From Nephrocerus scutellatus (lineage: Eukaryota; Arthropoda; Insecta; Diptera; Pipunculidae), in the NCBI GenBank assembly GCA_947095585.1, contig OX352763.1, positions 38,676,010 through 38,740,009 of the forward strand: a DNA stretch of 64,000 nucleotides, given 5' to 3'. A model generated the notes under the pieces. That model ran no database searches. It was not told the origin of the DNA and saw only the letters and a program-made list of their open reading frames with translations. A program made the translations under genes and the position numbers. Positions 33,549 to 44,565 of this stretch are shown piece after piece. Each line of letters opens with the position of its first letter. The first letter of the stretch is position 1.

Positions 33549-36500
33549 TCATGGAACATAATCACGAAGATGAGTTGGCATGTTGCGTGGTCTTGTAGAC
33601 CTAAGAATAGCTTGACCCTGAATTGGTTGAGTTGGTTGAGATATGTGCAGCTCCTGGATCCCTGGAGGGTTTAAGGGTGCAGCTTGATCCTGACTAGGTT
33701 GCGTTTGTTGGTTTGAAGTTTCAAGAATATACTGGCGGTAAAATTGATTTTGTTGATTTAAAGGTGTATTTGAATTACTTGACGAGGAACTTGAATCAAT
33801 GTTGCCATCAGCAATGTCTGGTGCAAAACGTACTTTACGTTGTTGAACTTTCGTAGCTTTAAGTTGGTCTATGTGACGTTTAAGTGTATATCCATCATCT
33901 AACTTTACAACATAATGGAGTTGTCCAAGTTTCCGTAGTACCGTACCTATTTTCCATACAGTTTTGTTGTTTCGAAGATGTATGACTTGAACTCTTTCTC
34001 CCACGCTTATCCGACGAACACCCGGTATTGGTTTTGTAGTATTACATTTCATTGTTGGCTTTAACGCATCTAGTTTAATTCGTATTCGTCTATTGAAGTA
34101 AAGTTCAGCTGGACTCTTCCCACAGCTGAGAGGTGTTGCTCTATATCTTTGAAGAATTTCGTTAACTTTACTTTGCAACGACCCTGGTTCCGATGACATA
34201 GCTTTTAATTTGCGTTTTAATGTTTGCACGTTGCGTTCAGCTAATCCATTTGTACTAGGATGTCCCGGGGCGATTAATTTTTGGAAAATACCATTTTTAC
34301 TGCAAAAAGATGTGAATTGCTCACTGGTGAAAATTGAAGCATTGTCTGATACCATTACTGATGGGAATCCATGCGTGGAAAAAATTTCGGTTAGACGGCT
34401 TATAGTACTTTGTGTCGTAGGTGAGTCGCGTATGACTTTAAATTCTGACCATTTTGACTTGGCATCGACGACAATTAAAAAATTATGGTCTTGGAAAGGC
34501 CCTGCGTAATCGATGTGAATTCTTTCCCAGTTTTCATCTGGTTCTTGCCACTGGTGCAATGGGGCTTTTGGAGGTTTATTTTGGACTTCAACACAGGCTT
34601 CACATGAACGTACCATTCTCTCGATGTCCCGGTCGATTCCTTTCCAAACACAGTATCTTCTCGCCAGTTGCTTCATTTTCGTAATCCCCGGATGGGTGTG
34701 ATGTAATTCTTGAAGTATTTGAGACTGGAGGCTACTTGGAATGAGAACTCTTTGGCCCTTGAATATAACACCATTGTTGAGCGTGTATCTTCCCTCGTTA
34801 TCCGCACCATTTTGTAGATTTGCCACGATTGTTGAAAGTTCTGGATCTTTTGCTGTCTCTGCTGCTAACGTTGCCGCATTTATGTGTTCACTGGAGATTT
34901 CGAAAATTGATTGACTGCATAATTCATTTACCTCTTCACTGATAATTTTGTCTGTAGATGGTTTTTCATTCAATTGTGTTGCACGAGATAAACAATCAAC
35001 ATTTGTGTGTTCCGATCCCTTCTTGTAGACTATTTCGTAATCGAAGCTTGACAGAAATTCGGCGTAGCGCAGTAACCTTGCTGCTGTCATGGCGGGCATC
35101 TTGTTGTGTTGATGGAAAATGCGAGTTAGTGGACGATTATCGGTGACTAGTTGAAATTTCCTGCCGTAGAGATACATAAAAAAGTGATTTATTGTAAAGA
35201 TGATTGCTAATGCTTCGCGATCTAACTGGCTATAATTTGTTTCAGCTGTTGTCAATGACCTTGATGCGTAAGCAACTGGACGTTCTATGCCGTTGACTAG
35301 GTGTGAGAGTACGCCTGCTATACCTGTAGGACTGGCATCACAAGCGACTATAACTGGCAGTTCCGGATCGAAAGGCATCAGGACTTGATCACTAGCAACA
35401 ATATTTTTAAGTTTGATAAACGCAGCTTCACATTTTGCGGACCAATTAAATTTGTTATCTTTCTGGAGCAGTTGACGTAATGGATATGTTATCGAAGACA
35501 TTTCGGGTATAAATCTGGTGTAATACGTTATCATGCCCAAAAATCTTCGGACATCATCTGCTGTAGTCGGTCGAGGTATATTTCCGATTGCTTGAATTTT
35601 TGAAGGCGATTTTGAAATTTTATTATAGCGTACGACGTGTCCCAGATATTCCACCTGAGTTTGCAAAAATGAGCATTTGGTTTTATTTAGATGTAGATCA
35701 TGTTGTTTTAGACGTTTCAGACACTCTATCAAGTTGTTTTTACATTCAGCCTCGGTTGCGCCATGTATTATAATGTCATCGAAATATGACATAGTTTTGT
35801 TTAATCCGGATAGAATTTGCTCAATGATGCGATTAAATTCCGCTGGCGCAGTTTTAATGCCAAACGATAGACGATTTACGTTGTATGTTCCCTTATGGGT
35901 TGATATTGTTTGGATTTCCCTGGATTCTGGATTTACTCGAAGATGCAGGTAGGCTTTATAGAGGTCAAGTCGACAGAAATATTTTGACCCTTTGAGATTA
36001 TTTAATATTTCATCGACACGCCGTATTGGGTAATTTGCAGAAACTAGTTGAGGATTAACGCCTGGCTTATAATCGACGCATAGTCGAATACCACCGTCTG
36101 GTTTTGTAATGATCACTAGGGGAGATCCCCAATCACTCCTTTCACATTTTGTAATAATCCCAGCTGCTTCTAAATCATCGAGTTCCTTTTCAACCCGTTC
36201 TCGAAGTGCATGTGGAACTTCTCGTTCTTTGAAGAATATTGGTTTCGAACCTTGACGAAGCTGGAGTGTGACCTCAAAATTTGGAACACAACCTACTTTT
36301 TCTGTAAAAACGTCCTCAAACTTGTCAACAATATCTGAAATTGAATCAAAATTATTTTCCTCTAATGCATTGATATTGTTGACATGATGTCTGTCCACTT
36401 CATGAAGGTTGATTCCTAAATGGCGAATCCATACCCGGCCTAAGAGCGCATCGTATTCGCGAGGAACTACATACAACTCCTCATTTGCTGTGCAGTTGTT

Positions 36501-37769
36501 GTATTTGACTTGAACTTCGATTTTACCATCAGGAAATATAATATTTTTAGTATATGATCGGAAAGCAATTGTTGAAGGTTGCAGTGGTGTTTTTATTTCC
36601 AGCTGATTGTATTGATTCCTTGGTATTAATGTATAACCAACACCAGTGTCGACCTCAAATTTTTGACGGTGTCCATTTATTTCCACCGTAGCATAGTACT
36701 TATCAGCATCGTTATTTTTATTGTGCTGATTGTAAAATATATCGACGATTTGGTTAATACCATACATTTGGTGAACTGGTTCGTCATGATCATCATTTCT
36801 ATGAGTTGAACTATGGTTTGAAGTTTTGACTAATGTTTTGATGCACACTTGTTGTACGTGACCACTTTTTCCACACGATTTACACTTGAGATTACGTGGG
36901 TTAGTACGGCAGTCCTGTGTTTTGTGGTTGTCTCTACCACAGCGTATGCACAAGTTGTCGATTCCCAACTGGGCGTAGTTTATTCTAGATTTGGAACGAC
37001 CTTGTGCTCTTGAAGACTGAGCCCTGGAACGACTTTTTCGACGGTTTGAATTTCTGGCTTGAATTTTGTTTACGGCGTTATTGATGGGTTGCTTTGTAGT
37101 CAGCTCACGACAATCGATTTTTGATGCTTCTAATGATAAAGCTTTTTGTACTATTTTTTTGAAATCGTCTTCTTCCGATTGAAGTAATTGCTCCCGGATT
37201 GTGTTGTCGTTAATGCCACGTATAAATTGGGCTCGAAGTAAAATGTTTGATATGTCAGCCTTGCAGGCACACTTTGACACAAACTCGCACTCATTTGTAT
37301 CCCGCCGGAGTAATGCTACATAATCAGCTATTGTATGTTCTTCGCCTTGATATGTGGAAAAAAATCGGTGTTGACTTACTAGTATGTTTTTTTTCGGGCA
37401 CAAATGAGTTTCCAACATTTTCATTAAGTCGTGGTACTCGACTTCGTTGACTGTCTTAGGGGCAATTAATGAAACCAACAACTTAAAATGTGTAGGTCCA
37501 ATTGAGTTTATAAGCATTTGACGGCAAAGTGATTTATTAGTAATAACACCCTTCATGGTCAAATAATTTCCGAAGCGTTGATGGTATAACTTAAAGTTTT
37601 CTTTTTTATCATCAAAGTTCTCAAATGGAGCACACATAACCTGTAATGGTGGCTGCTGCTGTTCTTGTGGTTGTTGTTGTTGACTGCTACTAGCACTTAC
37701 TTGCTTTAGCAAGTCACGTTGTGATTTGTTGAAGGCTTCTAACAATTGCGCAAATTGTGAGGCATCCAT
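33549..37769 (-). CDS. gag-pol: Gag-Pol polyprotein, Ty3/gypsy type
   Basis: 1406 codons, intact. Gag part to about residue 260, with two CCHC zinc knuckles (CIRCGRDNHKTQDC at 274-287, CKSCGKSGHVQQVC at 296-309) that bind RNA. Protease with DTG at 374-376 (DTGVG where DTGAG/S is usual). Reverse transcriptase about 510-690 with YFDD at 662-665. RNase H with CDASPTG at about 805 and TDNRPL. Integrase with an HHCC finger (HHTHPG...CEAC) around 1035-1070 and the D, D, E triad in HIDYAGPF, VSDNASIF and GLAERNVQ. A basic, Gln-rich C-terminus follows. Gag and Pol are in one frame, so no frameshift is needed. The ATG at 37769 lies 58 bases inside the 5' LTR and is the first in frame. All key catalytic residues are present, so it could be active. 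Confidence 0.95.
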   Translation of the reverse strand: MDASQFAQLLEAFNKSQRDLLKQVSASSSQQQQPQEQQQPPLQVMCAPFENFDDKKENFKLYHQRFGNYLTMKGVITNKSLCRQMLINSIGPTHFKLLVSLIAPKTVNEVEYHDLMKMLETHLCPKKNILVSQHRFFSTYQGEEHTIADYVALLRRDTNECEFVSKCACKADISNILLRAQFIRGINDNTIREQLLQSEEDDFKKIVQKALSLEASKIDCRELTTKQPINNAVNKIQARNSNRRKSRSRAQSSRAQGRSKSRINYAQLGIDNLCIRCGRDNHKTQDCRTNPRNLKCKSCGKSGHVQQVCIKTLVKTSNHSSTHRNDDHDEPVHQMYGINQIVDIFYNQHNKNNDADKYYATVEINGHRQKFEVDTGVGYTLIPRNQYNQLEIKTPLQPSTIAFRSYTKNIIFPDGKIEVQVKYNNCTANEELYVVPREYDALLGRVWIRHLGINLHEVDRHHVNNINALEENNFDSISDIVDKFEDVFTEKVGCVPNFEVTLQLRQGSKPIFFKEREVPHALRERVEKELDDLEAAGIITKCERSDWGSPLVIITKPDGGIRLCVDYKPGVNPQLVSANYPIRRVDEILNNLKGSKYFCRLDLYKAYLHLRVNPESREIQTISTHKGTYNVNRLSFGIKTAPAEFNRIIEQILSGLNKTMSYFDDIIIHGATEAECKNNLIECLKRLKQHDLHLNKTKCSFLQTQVEYLGHVVRYNKISKSPSKIQAIGNIPRPTTADDVRRFLGMITYYTRFIPEMSSITYPLRQLLQKDNKFNWSAKCEAAFIKLKNIVASDQVLMPFDPELPVIVACDASPTGIAGVLSHLVNGIERPVAYASRSLTTAETNYSQLDREALAIIFTINHFFMYLYGRKFQLVTDNRPLTRIFHQHNKMPAMTAARLLRYAEFLSSFDYEIVYKKGSEHTNVDCLSRATQLNEKPSTDKIISEEVNELCSQSIFEISSEHINAATLAAETAKDPELSTIVANLQNGADNEGRYTLNNGVIFKGQRVLIPSSLQSQILQELHHTHPGITKMKQLARRYCVWKGIDRDIERMVRSCEACVEVQNKPPKAPLHQWQEPDENWERIHIDYAGPFQDHNFLIVVDAKSKWSEFKVIRDSPTTQSTISRLTEIFSTHGFPSVMVSDNASIFTSEQFTSFCSKNGIFQKLIAPGHPSTNGLAERNVQTLKRKLKAMSSEPGSLQSKVNEILQRYRATPLSCGKSPAELYFNRRIRIKLDALKPTMKCNTTKPIPGVRRISVGERVQVIHLRNNKTVWKIGTVLRKLGQLHYVVKLDDGYTLKRHIDQLKATKVQQRKVRFAPDIADGNIDSSSSSSNSNTPLNQQNQFYRQYILETSNQQTQPSQDQAAPLNPPGIQELHISQPTQPIQGQAILRSTRPRNMPTHLRDYVP

Positions 37770-37827
37770 TTTGTAGAAGTAAATTTATTTTGTAATTTAA
37801 TCTTCTTTTTTTTTCTCTCGTCGCCAC

Positions 37828-38008
37828 TGTTATGTATTTTATTGCCGTGAACCCTAATTAAATAGCACGCGTAATTTTCAATGCTTATTATAAATCTTTA
37901 TTCTGCGAATGTTAATACGAGACTAAAAGAAGAAGAATCAAAAACTAGCAATAATGACATTTGTATAGTGTTGCCAATTTTACATTATATGTACAATGGG
38001 TTATAACA
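37828..38008 (-). repeat. 5' LTR of Ty3/gypsy element
   Basis: 181 bp, the upstream LTR for the minus-strand element. Very short for a gypsy LTR. It contains ATTATAAAT, which could serve promoter function; this is inference. Confidence 0.95.
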
Positions 38009-38239
38009 TATACAATTTTTACTTAAAACTAAACTTATAACTCTGATTAATAAGTGTCGGCTCAACAATAGGGCCCGACGTATTTACATTGTCTTTTTTT
38101 TGTATTGCTTATTATTAAACAATAATTTTGACTACTTAATCTACTACATGTTATATTTACAGCAATTTAATTTTAAACAATAAATTTCAAAATAAAATAA
38201 AAATGAAAAAAAATATAAGAGGATGTATAAACAGGGCGA

Positions 38240-38880
38240 TCTTCAGCCTCTGTAATGTTGATTGCTGGCCTTCACGTAGAAGGAGACGTCTTGATTATTA
38301 AAGATGTCGTCGAATCTAGCATCTGTGAATCCTCTGATGTGTATGTACCGGTGACTTGGCTCGATTTCTTCGCTTCTCAGTCCTTGCATTTCAGGACTTG
38401 GATGAGTTTCCAATCCGTCGACGAATTTCCTCGCCATTTGGAACAAGTGGTCGGTTATTGTACAGATCCTTAGTACCTTCCTTTCAAATAGGGAGATCTT
38501 CTTCATCGTTGTTGTTGAGACGGTGAACCATATGGGATAGCCATAGGTTATCACTGGCCTGATGAGCTGCTTGTAGATGAACAGCCTGGTGTTGTTGGAT
38601 AGTCCGTTTCGTCTTGTTAGTAGCAGGTGCACCAAATAAAGAGCGAAGTTAGCTTTTTTCATTGTTTTTTCGATGTGAGAGTTAAACTTGAGCCTCTCAG
38701 TAAAGTTCAGTAAAGTTGATTCCCAGGTACTTAGCATCTGACTTGGTGTTTATTGTCGTGTTATCCGGAAGGGTGACTTTTAAGGCTCTGCACCGGCTTG
38801 CGATTTTTAAATCGTTATTGAAGGCACAAAGGGAACTTGCAAATCGTTTTTGATAAATTTTAAATTTGCGTATACATATA
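38240..38880 (-). pseudogene. Jockey-type LINE relic: C-terminal RT region
   Basis: Two overlapping minus-strand frames, joined by one frameshift near 38700. They read DAKYLGINF then RLKFNSHIEKTMKKAN, a leucine-rich segment, YKQLIRPVITYGYPIW and KISLFERKVLRIC. This is the conserved region after the RT palm of jockey/Doc-type LINEs. It ends near 38240 without a poly-A tail. The 5' side is cut at an (AT)n microsatellite (38873-38902). A relic; the catalytic palm is absent. Confidence 0.75.
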
Positions 38881-38902
38881 TATATATATATGTATATATA
38901 TG

Positions 38903-40214
38903 TTAACACAGCATTTACCGAAACCACTCGCTCCCACTAACCCAAATCACACATCCGGCACATGCAGCATATTTTCCAAATTCATTTATCCCACGCGTGT
39001 ACTACAGACGACATTGCACCTGAAATTCCATGAATTACATTACACCTGAAATTCTAACAAGAGAAGCGAACAAACAACTTCTGGGTGATGACCGCAAACC
39101 GCTGACGATGCAAATAGCAACACAGCAGACCAGACAACTGACGAAATAAATAGCTATGTAAATTAGACTTAGTTTTGAGTTATATTTTATCAGCATAATA
39201 AAGAGCACCGGTTTGCTCCCTAAATTCAAAAATATTTTTTTTAATCGATTTCAATAAGTAAATCGTTAACTTATATATAAAATTACACATTTTAATGAGC
39301 ATTAGATGCGCCACGAGATTTATGGTTTAATTCATGGTAAGGCGGCATACAACTGGCTATTTCTCTTCAACGCCACCGGTGGTAGTAGCAATAAAACAGT
39401 GACAAGCAGGAAACATTTCCTGCTGTGTTCATGGAAATGAATTTATTTCGCAAAGTTTTCGTCACCAATAAGTTTTATCGCGCGGTTCTACGCGAGTAGA
39501 TTCTGTCTAGGAGTTTAAATGTAGTTTAAGCTGACCCTGACCAGATATGACAATGGGATCAAAGTTTTTGGCGCATTATCGCCTTAAAATCTTGTAAATA
39601 GTAGCTAGATAGGAGGGAGTTATTATTTCTTACATCGAGCTAGAAATTTCATCGAAGTGTGTCATTAACGAACATACGGGTTTTCTCAATATAGGTTTTG
39701 GTAATGGATAATGGCTTATGATGTACATTTCGCTTGGACGACAGCAACGGGTTTTGGAAGTATTGAAATTTAGTCTATTATGGTGACCTCGTTTTATTAT
39801 GCTTCACAGCTCAGAATTTAATGCGTTTAAAACACTTTTTAGTCTGCGAAGATGAGGAATGTGCCTCAAACCTATATGAGAATTTGGGAGTTAAGTAGTA
39901 AGCGAAACAATGAAAAGGATAAGTAGTTGACAGACAAGAGATTATTAAAGATAGGAACGAAAATGAATGGAGTTCTGCAAACGTTAGCATTTATGCGGTG
40001 AATTTCTTGAAACTATCCAAAACAAATTGGACTGAGAGATCCGAAAGATAAATAATAATACAACGAAGAAGTTTTTCATCGACGCTATAAGCACAAATTT
40101 AAAAAAAAAAAAACGATGCCAAATTTTATCAAATACCTTAAAAATAGCGCGTGCAACAAGTTTCACCAAATTAATGAATAAACTGGTTCTTGTTCCACTG
40201 TTCGGTGAGATGTA
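38903..40214. other. Stretch without recognised features; possible old LTR end
   Basis: Bases 38901-39060 start TTAACACAGC right after the AT run and hold two CACCTGAAATTC repeats ending TCTAACA, and AATAAAGAGC follows near 39200. This vaguely recalls an LTR, but no partner copy or target duplication was seen. The rest shows nothing. Confidence 0.3.
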
Positions 40215-40490
40215 TGCTAAGATAGTAAAGCAGAGCTGAGGAGCTGGCCATATGGATAGCTGCAAATCAACTTAAAGATTTAATTAAGAGTTATTATCAA
40301 AAAACTCCGTGGTTTTATATTTTTCCTCCTATAACAACTCCTATCGATGAAAAAGTCTCAAGTCTACACCATCGTAAGTCGAGCGCTTAACAATTGTTTT
40401 AAACCCTAGTCCCATGAAATTCTGACTGGTAGAAGTCGAGATATTCTAGTGGACTAACATACAAAGAAACAAACATACGCACAATAAAAA
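40215..40490 (+). repeat. J2 dispersed repeat copy
   Basis: Matches 14245-14530 with indels: AAGATAGTAAAGCAGAGCT, TTTTTCCTCCTAT, GAGCGCTTAACAATTGTTTT and TTCTGACTGGTAGAAGTCGA. Confidence 0.65.
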
Positions 40491-40659
40491 AAAATTTTTA
40501 GCTTTGCCCTTCGGGCTCGCAATCAAATCACCATTCGAACGTTTCCTTCGAAATTTGTACTGACGGTTATTAAAGAGTTCTTGTTGTTTGATAAGCTGTC
40601 GAATGATAAGCGTAACCATGATCTTAGAAATAATGGACGTAAATGATATGGCTCGGTAA

Positions 40660-40890
40660 GATTTTCTTTTTAATATCTATATATTGCTTTCGCGTGCCCT
40701 TTTGTATGTCTCTCTGTCGGTGGCTTGCTGGTGGATCATTGTGATCAATTTTAACCCATTTTTCAAAGTGCGATTTTATTAAAACTTTGCGCACATGTGT
40801 ATCCTCGATGACAAAACTTTCTATAAAAATTTGGAAGTGATCGGGCCCAGGTTGGCGGCTCCCATATAATTTTTTTTAAAGCTCATCCGA
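40660..40890 (-). repeat. R1 dispersed repeat, truncated copy
   Basis: The R1 3' end in reverse (TTTAATATCTATATATTGCT, TTCGCGTGCCC, GGCTTGCTGG, GATCAATTTTAACCCA), then one unit with ACATGTGTATCCTCG and a GC core at 40845. It stops before the R1 5' end. Confidence 0.65.
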
Positions 40891-41810
40891 TTTTCTTCAC
40901 ATTTTGTACACATTTGTAACATTTGTCAGAACTAATAGCGCAGCGGATTTGTGCATGTTGAGATCCTTTAAACTCTAGAAATTGTACGAGTACGAAACTG
41001 GATCTCTCCCATAGAGTCCTCAATAACAGGTACAGGTGAAAGCAATGCACAATCTGAAAACGCAAGCTAGTCGAGTTTTTCATTCCCTTTAATATTGCTA
41101 TATACCTATTTTCGTAAACCCAGCACGGAGGGTGTTATTTTGCATTTTTATATTTTTATTGCCTTTACAATGTAAGGTAAAACTTTCTTGTGTTTTCATT
41201 AATGTCAACGTTGGTCGTACATAGTCGATGCAGGTGTAGGTATCTTTTGTATACAATGTACAATGTATATGTGTGCACCTGTAATGCAACTATGCTTCTT
41301 AATATCGAAAATGATTATTACTTTTTTATATTTATTTTACTGTCCTTTGTGAAGAAATTTCTACTTTACTATATGTACACTATACATCACTATATTGCTT
41401 TGAATAAAGTTTCTAGTTTTTGATTACATCTTATTTGGAACTAACTATAACTTTCAATTTGGCCTAAAATTTTATTAGAATTTTTTGTTGGAAACTATAT
41501 AGTGTCCTGGTGTCTTAATAACAAAAGTTTTTAGTTCCTGAATAGTAAAATCGTAAACAGCAGTCACGTAAACGTACGTGTTCCGTTTAAAATCACTTTA
41601 TAAATACTAGAATTTAAGTTATTTCACTGATTCCATATTATTTTAGTTATTTTAATATAGTTTTTGAAAATGTGTCATAACCTTCTATTCTATATTATAA
41701 TTTTTGATGTCTATGTCCAGGTTACATTTTGAGTTCGATTCGTAGTCTAATGTGGACGTCATGAAGAAAAGAAAGTTCTCATTCCAAAATGAGTTTTCCT
41801 TTCAAAACTT
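40891..41810. other. Stretch without recognised features
   Basis: AT-rich, no motif recognised. Confidence 0.45.
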
Positions 41811-43104
41811 GTATTTAAGTTGACTTGACCCCAATTTGTCTGTATATTTAAACTTTTTTAATGTCTTTTCCGCTTCCGCTCGACCTAGAGAGCTGAAATA
41901 TTGTCAGCAGTTCAGTCTCATGGTCATTTCTAAAATCTAAAATCGCGCTCGTGACAAGTGTTGAGGTTCTGTTTTGAGGTAAAAAAACCAAATTTAGCAC
42001 GACATAGAGTTGAAATTTGACGAGTAGCTGAATCTCATCGCCTTTTCTGATATTCCGCGTGTATTGCGAGCTTATTTTTTTACGTTTTTTACACGACCTA
42101 GAGAGCTGAAATTCCGTGAGCAGCTCAGTTCCATGGGCGCGTGTAAAAGTGGAATTTTTGACTTCTTTTGATTTTAAGCAACTTTTTGTTATTAAACAAC
42201 TTTTACACCACTTAAGAGTTTAGAGAGCTGAAATTTTGTGAGTAGCTCAGCCTCATGTTCGTTTCTGAGATGTCACATTAATGTGTGCCGCAAGTTTTTT
42301 CTTCTTCTTGCTTGGTGCTTTTTAACCCCCTATTACATGACATAGAGAACTGAAATTCCATGAGAAACTCAGAGTCATGAGCCATTTATTAGACCCCGCG
42401 TGTGACGCGTTTTGCAAGTCGCGTCTGGTACGTGTGACGCGTGTAAAAGTGTTTTTTTTTCGACTTTTTCAACCAACTTTTACATAATCTAGAGAGCTAC
42501 AATTTTGTGAGCAGGTAAGATATGGCCATTTCTGACATGCCGCGTGTGACGATTGTGGCGAGATTTCAATCTCCTTGGTCATTGCCGGGCTACTCAACTA
42601 GTCTATATATATAAAAAAACAGCCCATAAAAATTCAAATTATTCATCTAAATTCTCTAATCGCAGAAATTGATATGGGAGCTTTGATATTTTTTTTTATT
42701 TTTTTATTGTAGGAGAAAATAATCGAAACAGACATTTGACATCAATTGTCAAATTTGAAAATGCTGAGATCATTTTATTCTGAGCACTTAGAGCACGCTC
42801 ATACTCTGAGCTCCCTAATAGATTCCAATAAATGGCGCTATGTGCGCAAATGTCGTTTGGAAGCTGATCCATTTCCAGGGTCTTTCTTTTGCGATCTGTC
42901 CACGCAATGATTCAGACCGGCATACTACCATTAGACTCTAAGCACTTGCAGTTTCAGGTGGGGTTTGCATTCACAATTACAATAAAACAAATATTAATCT
43001 TGAAAATCCATGCTTCTTGCATGGTCTATTGTATGTTTCCTGCTACAGTGTCGGAAAACTTTGTTTGTTTGCGCGCCAGACAACAAAATAAAATAAAAAA
43101 CAGT

Positions 43105-43500
43105 GCGTGTTCCAGAAGACCCCAAAATTATCTCAAAAGACTCCCCAAAAGAACCTCAAAAGACCCCAAACAAAGTTCCCAAAAATACCCCAAAAAGACC
43201 ACCAAAAGAACCCCAAAAGACCCTCAAATACCCGTAAAGGACCTTCAAAAGACCACCAAAGGACCCTCAAAAGACATCCAAAAGACCCCAAAAGGTCCCC
43301 AAGAAGGCCCTCAAAAGACCCCCAAAGGACCCTAAAAATATCCCAAAAGGACCCTCAAAGTACCATCAAAAGAACCTCAAAAAACCCCCAAAAGACCCAT
43401 AAAAGACCCACAAAAAACCCTCAGATTACCCCCAAATGTATCCTCAAAAGACCCTCGAAAGACCCCCAAAGGACTTCCCAGAAGACCATACCGAATTTCA
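43105..43500 (+). repeat. Minisatellite, CAAAAGACCC type
   Basis: Some 35 iterations of a variable 10-12-bp unit with consensus CAAAAGACCC(C), and frequent A/C changes. A short further run is at 43736-43770. Overlapping open frames on it (Lys, Pro, Thr rich) are artefacts of the repeat. It ends in ATTTCATACAAATCGGTTGA, the same motif that closes the units at 24110-24450. Confidence 0.85.
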
Positions 43501-44080
43501 TACAAATCGGTTGAGAAAGGACGTAGTTTCTGGATGCAAAATAGAAAATACAACAAAAGATACAAACGAATCAGTCCTAAGCATGACTAGAACAACAAAT
43601 GCTTTAGATAAAAGTAACCTATGAAAGAGTAGAATAGGCACAAAAGAACATTCAAACCTACAAGGACCAGGACCAGAAGGCATCCTTTCAACATTTCTAA
43701 GTAAAGGTATGGGAAAGCTTAAGACAATACTACCCAAGAGATCCTCAAAAGACCCCCAAAAGATCCCAAAATTTAAAAATATAACACAAAAATATGACTA
43801 ATAATGTGACTTAAAATCGATACAGAAAATTATTTTTGATACCGTACTTAATTTTCTCCTCACCGCGCCGATAAAGTAGTTTCACTTATAACAAGTATGT
43901 AAAAAAACATTTATGTATACATCGAAACATGCCACACAGTCTTTTATTATTTTGTTATAATCGCAAAATATCTGTTTTTAAGGTCGGGCTACTTCGAAGT
44001 ATTTTCTTTATTCCACGCTTCACACGCGCCACACGCGACTCGCGACACGCGTCAAACACGGGATATCAAAATTGATATTT

Positions 44081-44281
44081 AATAATAATAATATTCGGCG
44101 CGACAGACCGTTGCGGTCAAAAGCCTTGCTTGTCGCGACCATTTGTGTTGTGCATGTATATTTTTCCACAAAAATGGAAGGTGCCTACAATTCAATGCCG
44201 TATCCGAACGGCGAATTGAGAAGCTTTCCGTGACAAATTAATACTCTCGGACGTTTGTCAGACATTCGCGAGGGGTGCCCC
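44081..44281 (-). mobile_element. tRNA-derived SINE, copy G, headless
   Basis: Minus strand, body and ATT tail only. The tRNA-like head is missing. Flanked by a 7-bp duplication TGATATT (44073-44079 and 44282-44288), so it inserted as a 5'-truncated copy and was not cut later. Confidence 0.8.
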
Positions 44282-44565
44282 TGATATTGAGCCGCTCACA
44301 AAATTTCAGCCCTCTAGGTCGTACGAAAGGTGGTTAAAAAAGACCTAAAAAAACGAGAAAATGGCGCGATTTCAACCAATCATACTCGCCACACGCGACA
44401 TGTGACGCGCGGAAAATGAAAAATTCTATTTTGGACTTAGACACTCACAAAATTTCAGTTCTCTAGGTCATGTGGAATGTGTTTAAAAAGGACCTCAAAG
44501 TAGTCGCAAATAAATACAAATATATGTAGGGGTCAAGTCAAGTTAAAAAAAAGTGTTTAAAAATG

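Larger units (their letters stand above)
33334..38008 (-). mobile_element. Intact Ty3/gypsy LTR retrotransposon
   Basis: 4.675-kb complete element on the minus strand: 181-bp LTRs (TGTTATG...TATAACA), a single long gag-pol ORF, no envelope. It is flanked by a perfect 5-bp target duplication TATAC (33329-33333 and 38009-38013). A primer site starting TGGCGACGAGAG lies one base inside the 5' LTR (complement of 37816-37827); I did not assign its tRNA. A purine-rich tract (GCGTGGGAGAT) precedes the 3' LTR (complement of about 33515-33526). The LTRs differ at one position by my reading, and the ORF is unbroken, so insertion is recent. The simple one-ORF layout resembles the K02A2.6-like gypsy elements common in insects. 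Confidence 0.95.
41811..44565. mobile_element. Large foldback-like element with repeat-built arms
   Basis: The outer ends are inverted copies: GTTGACTTGACCCC (about 41818) and GGGGTCAAGTCAAGTT (about 44531), with TGTATTTATTTG-type flanks. The left arm (to about 42600) holds six degenerate units spaced 85-150 bp, each with CGACCTAGAGAGCTGAAATT followed by GTGAGCAGCTCAGTCTCATG and often a GTGTGACGCGTG run. The right arm (from about 43990) has two inverted units (CTCACAAAATTTCAGTTCTC, TAGGTCATGTGG) and the complementary CGCCACACGCGAC runs. The loop contains an R1 5' end (42620-42690), a minisatellite (43105-43500) and no recognised gene. SINE copy G has inserted into the right arm. Boundaries are approximate. 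Confidence 0.6.

Noticed and set aside
33549..37769. Plus-strand ORFs of 60-100 codons inside the gag-pol region
   Set aside because: Antisense shadows of the intact minus-strand gag-pol ORF.
38901..39060. Solo LTR starting TTAACA and ending TAACA
   Set aside because: Only a short inverted end match beside an AT microsatellite. No second copy or target duplication was seen.
43107..43514. Overlapping Lys/Pro/Thr-rich open frames of 135-148 codons
   Set aside because: They are produced by the CAAAAGACCC minisatellite, appear in two frames at once and have no start context or motif.
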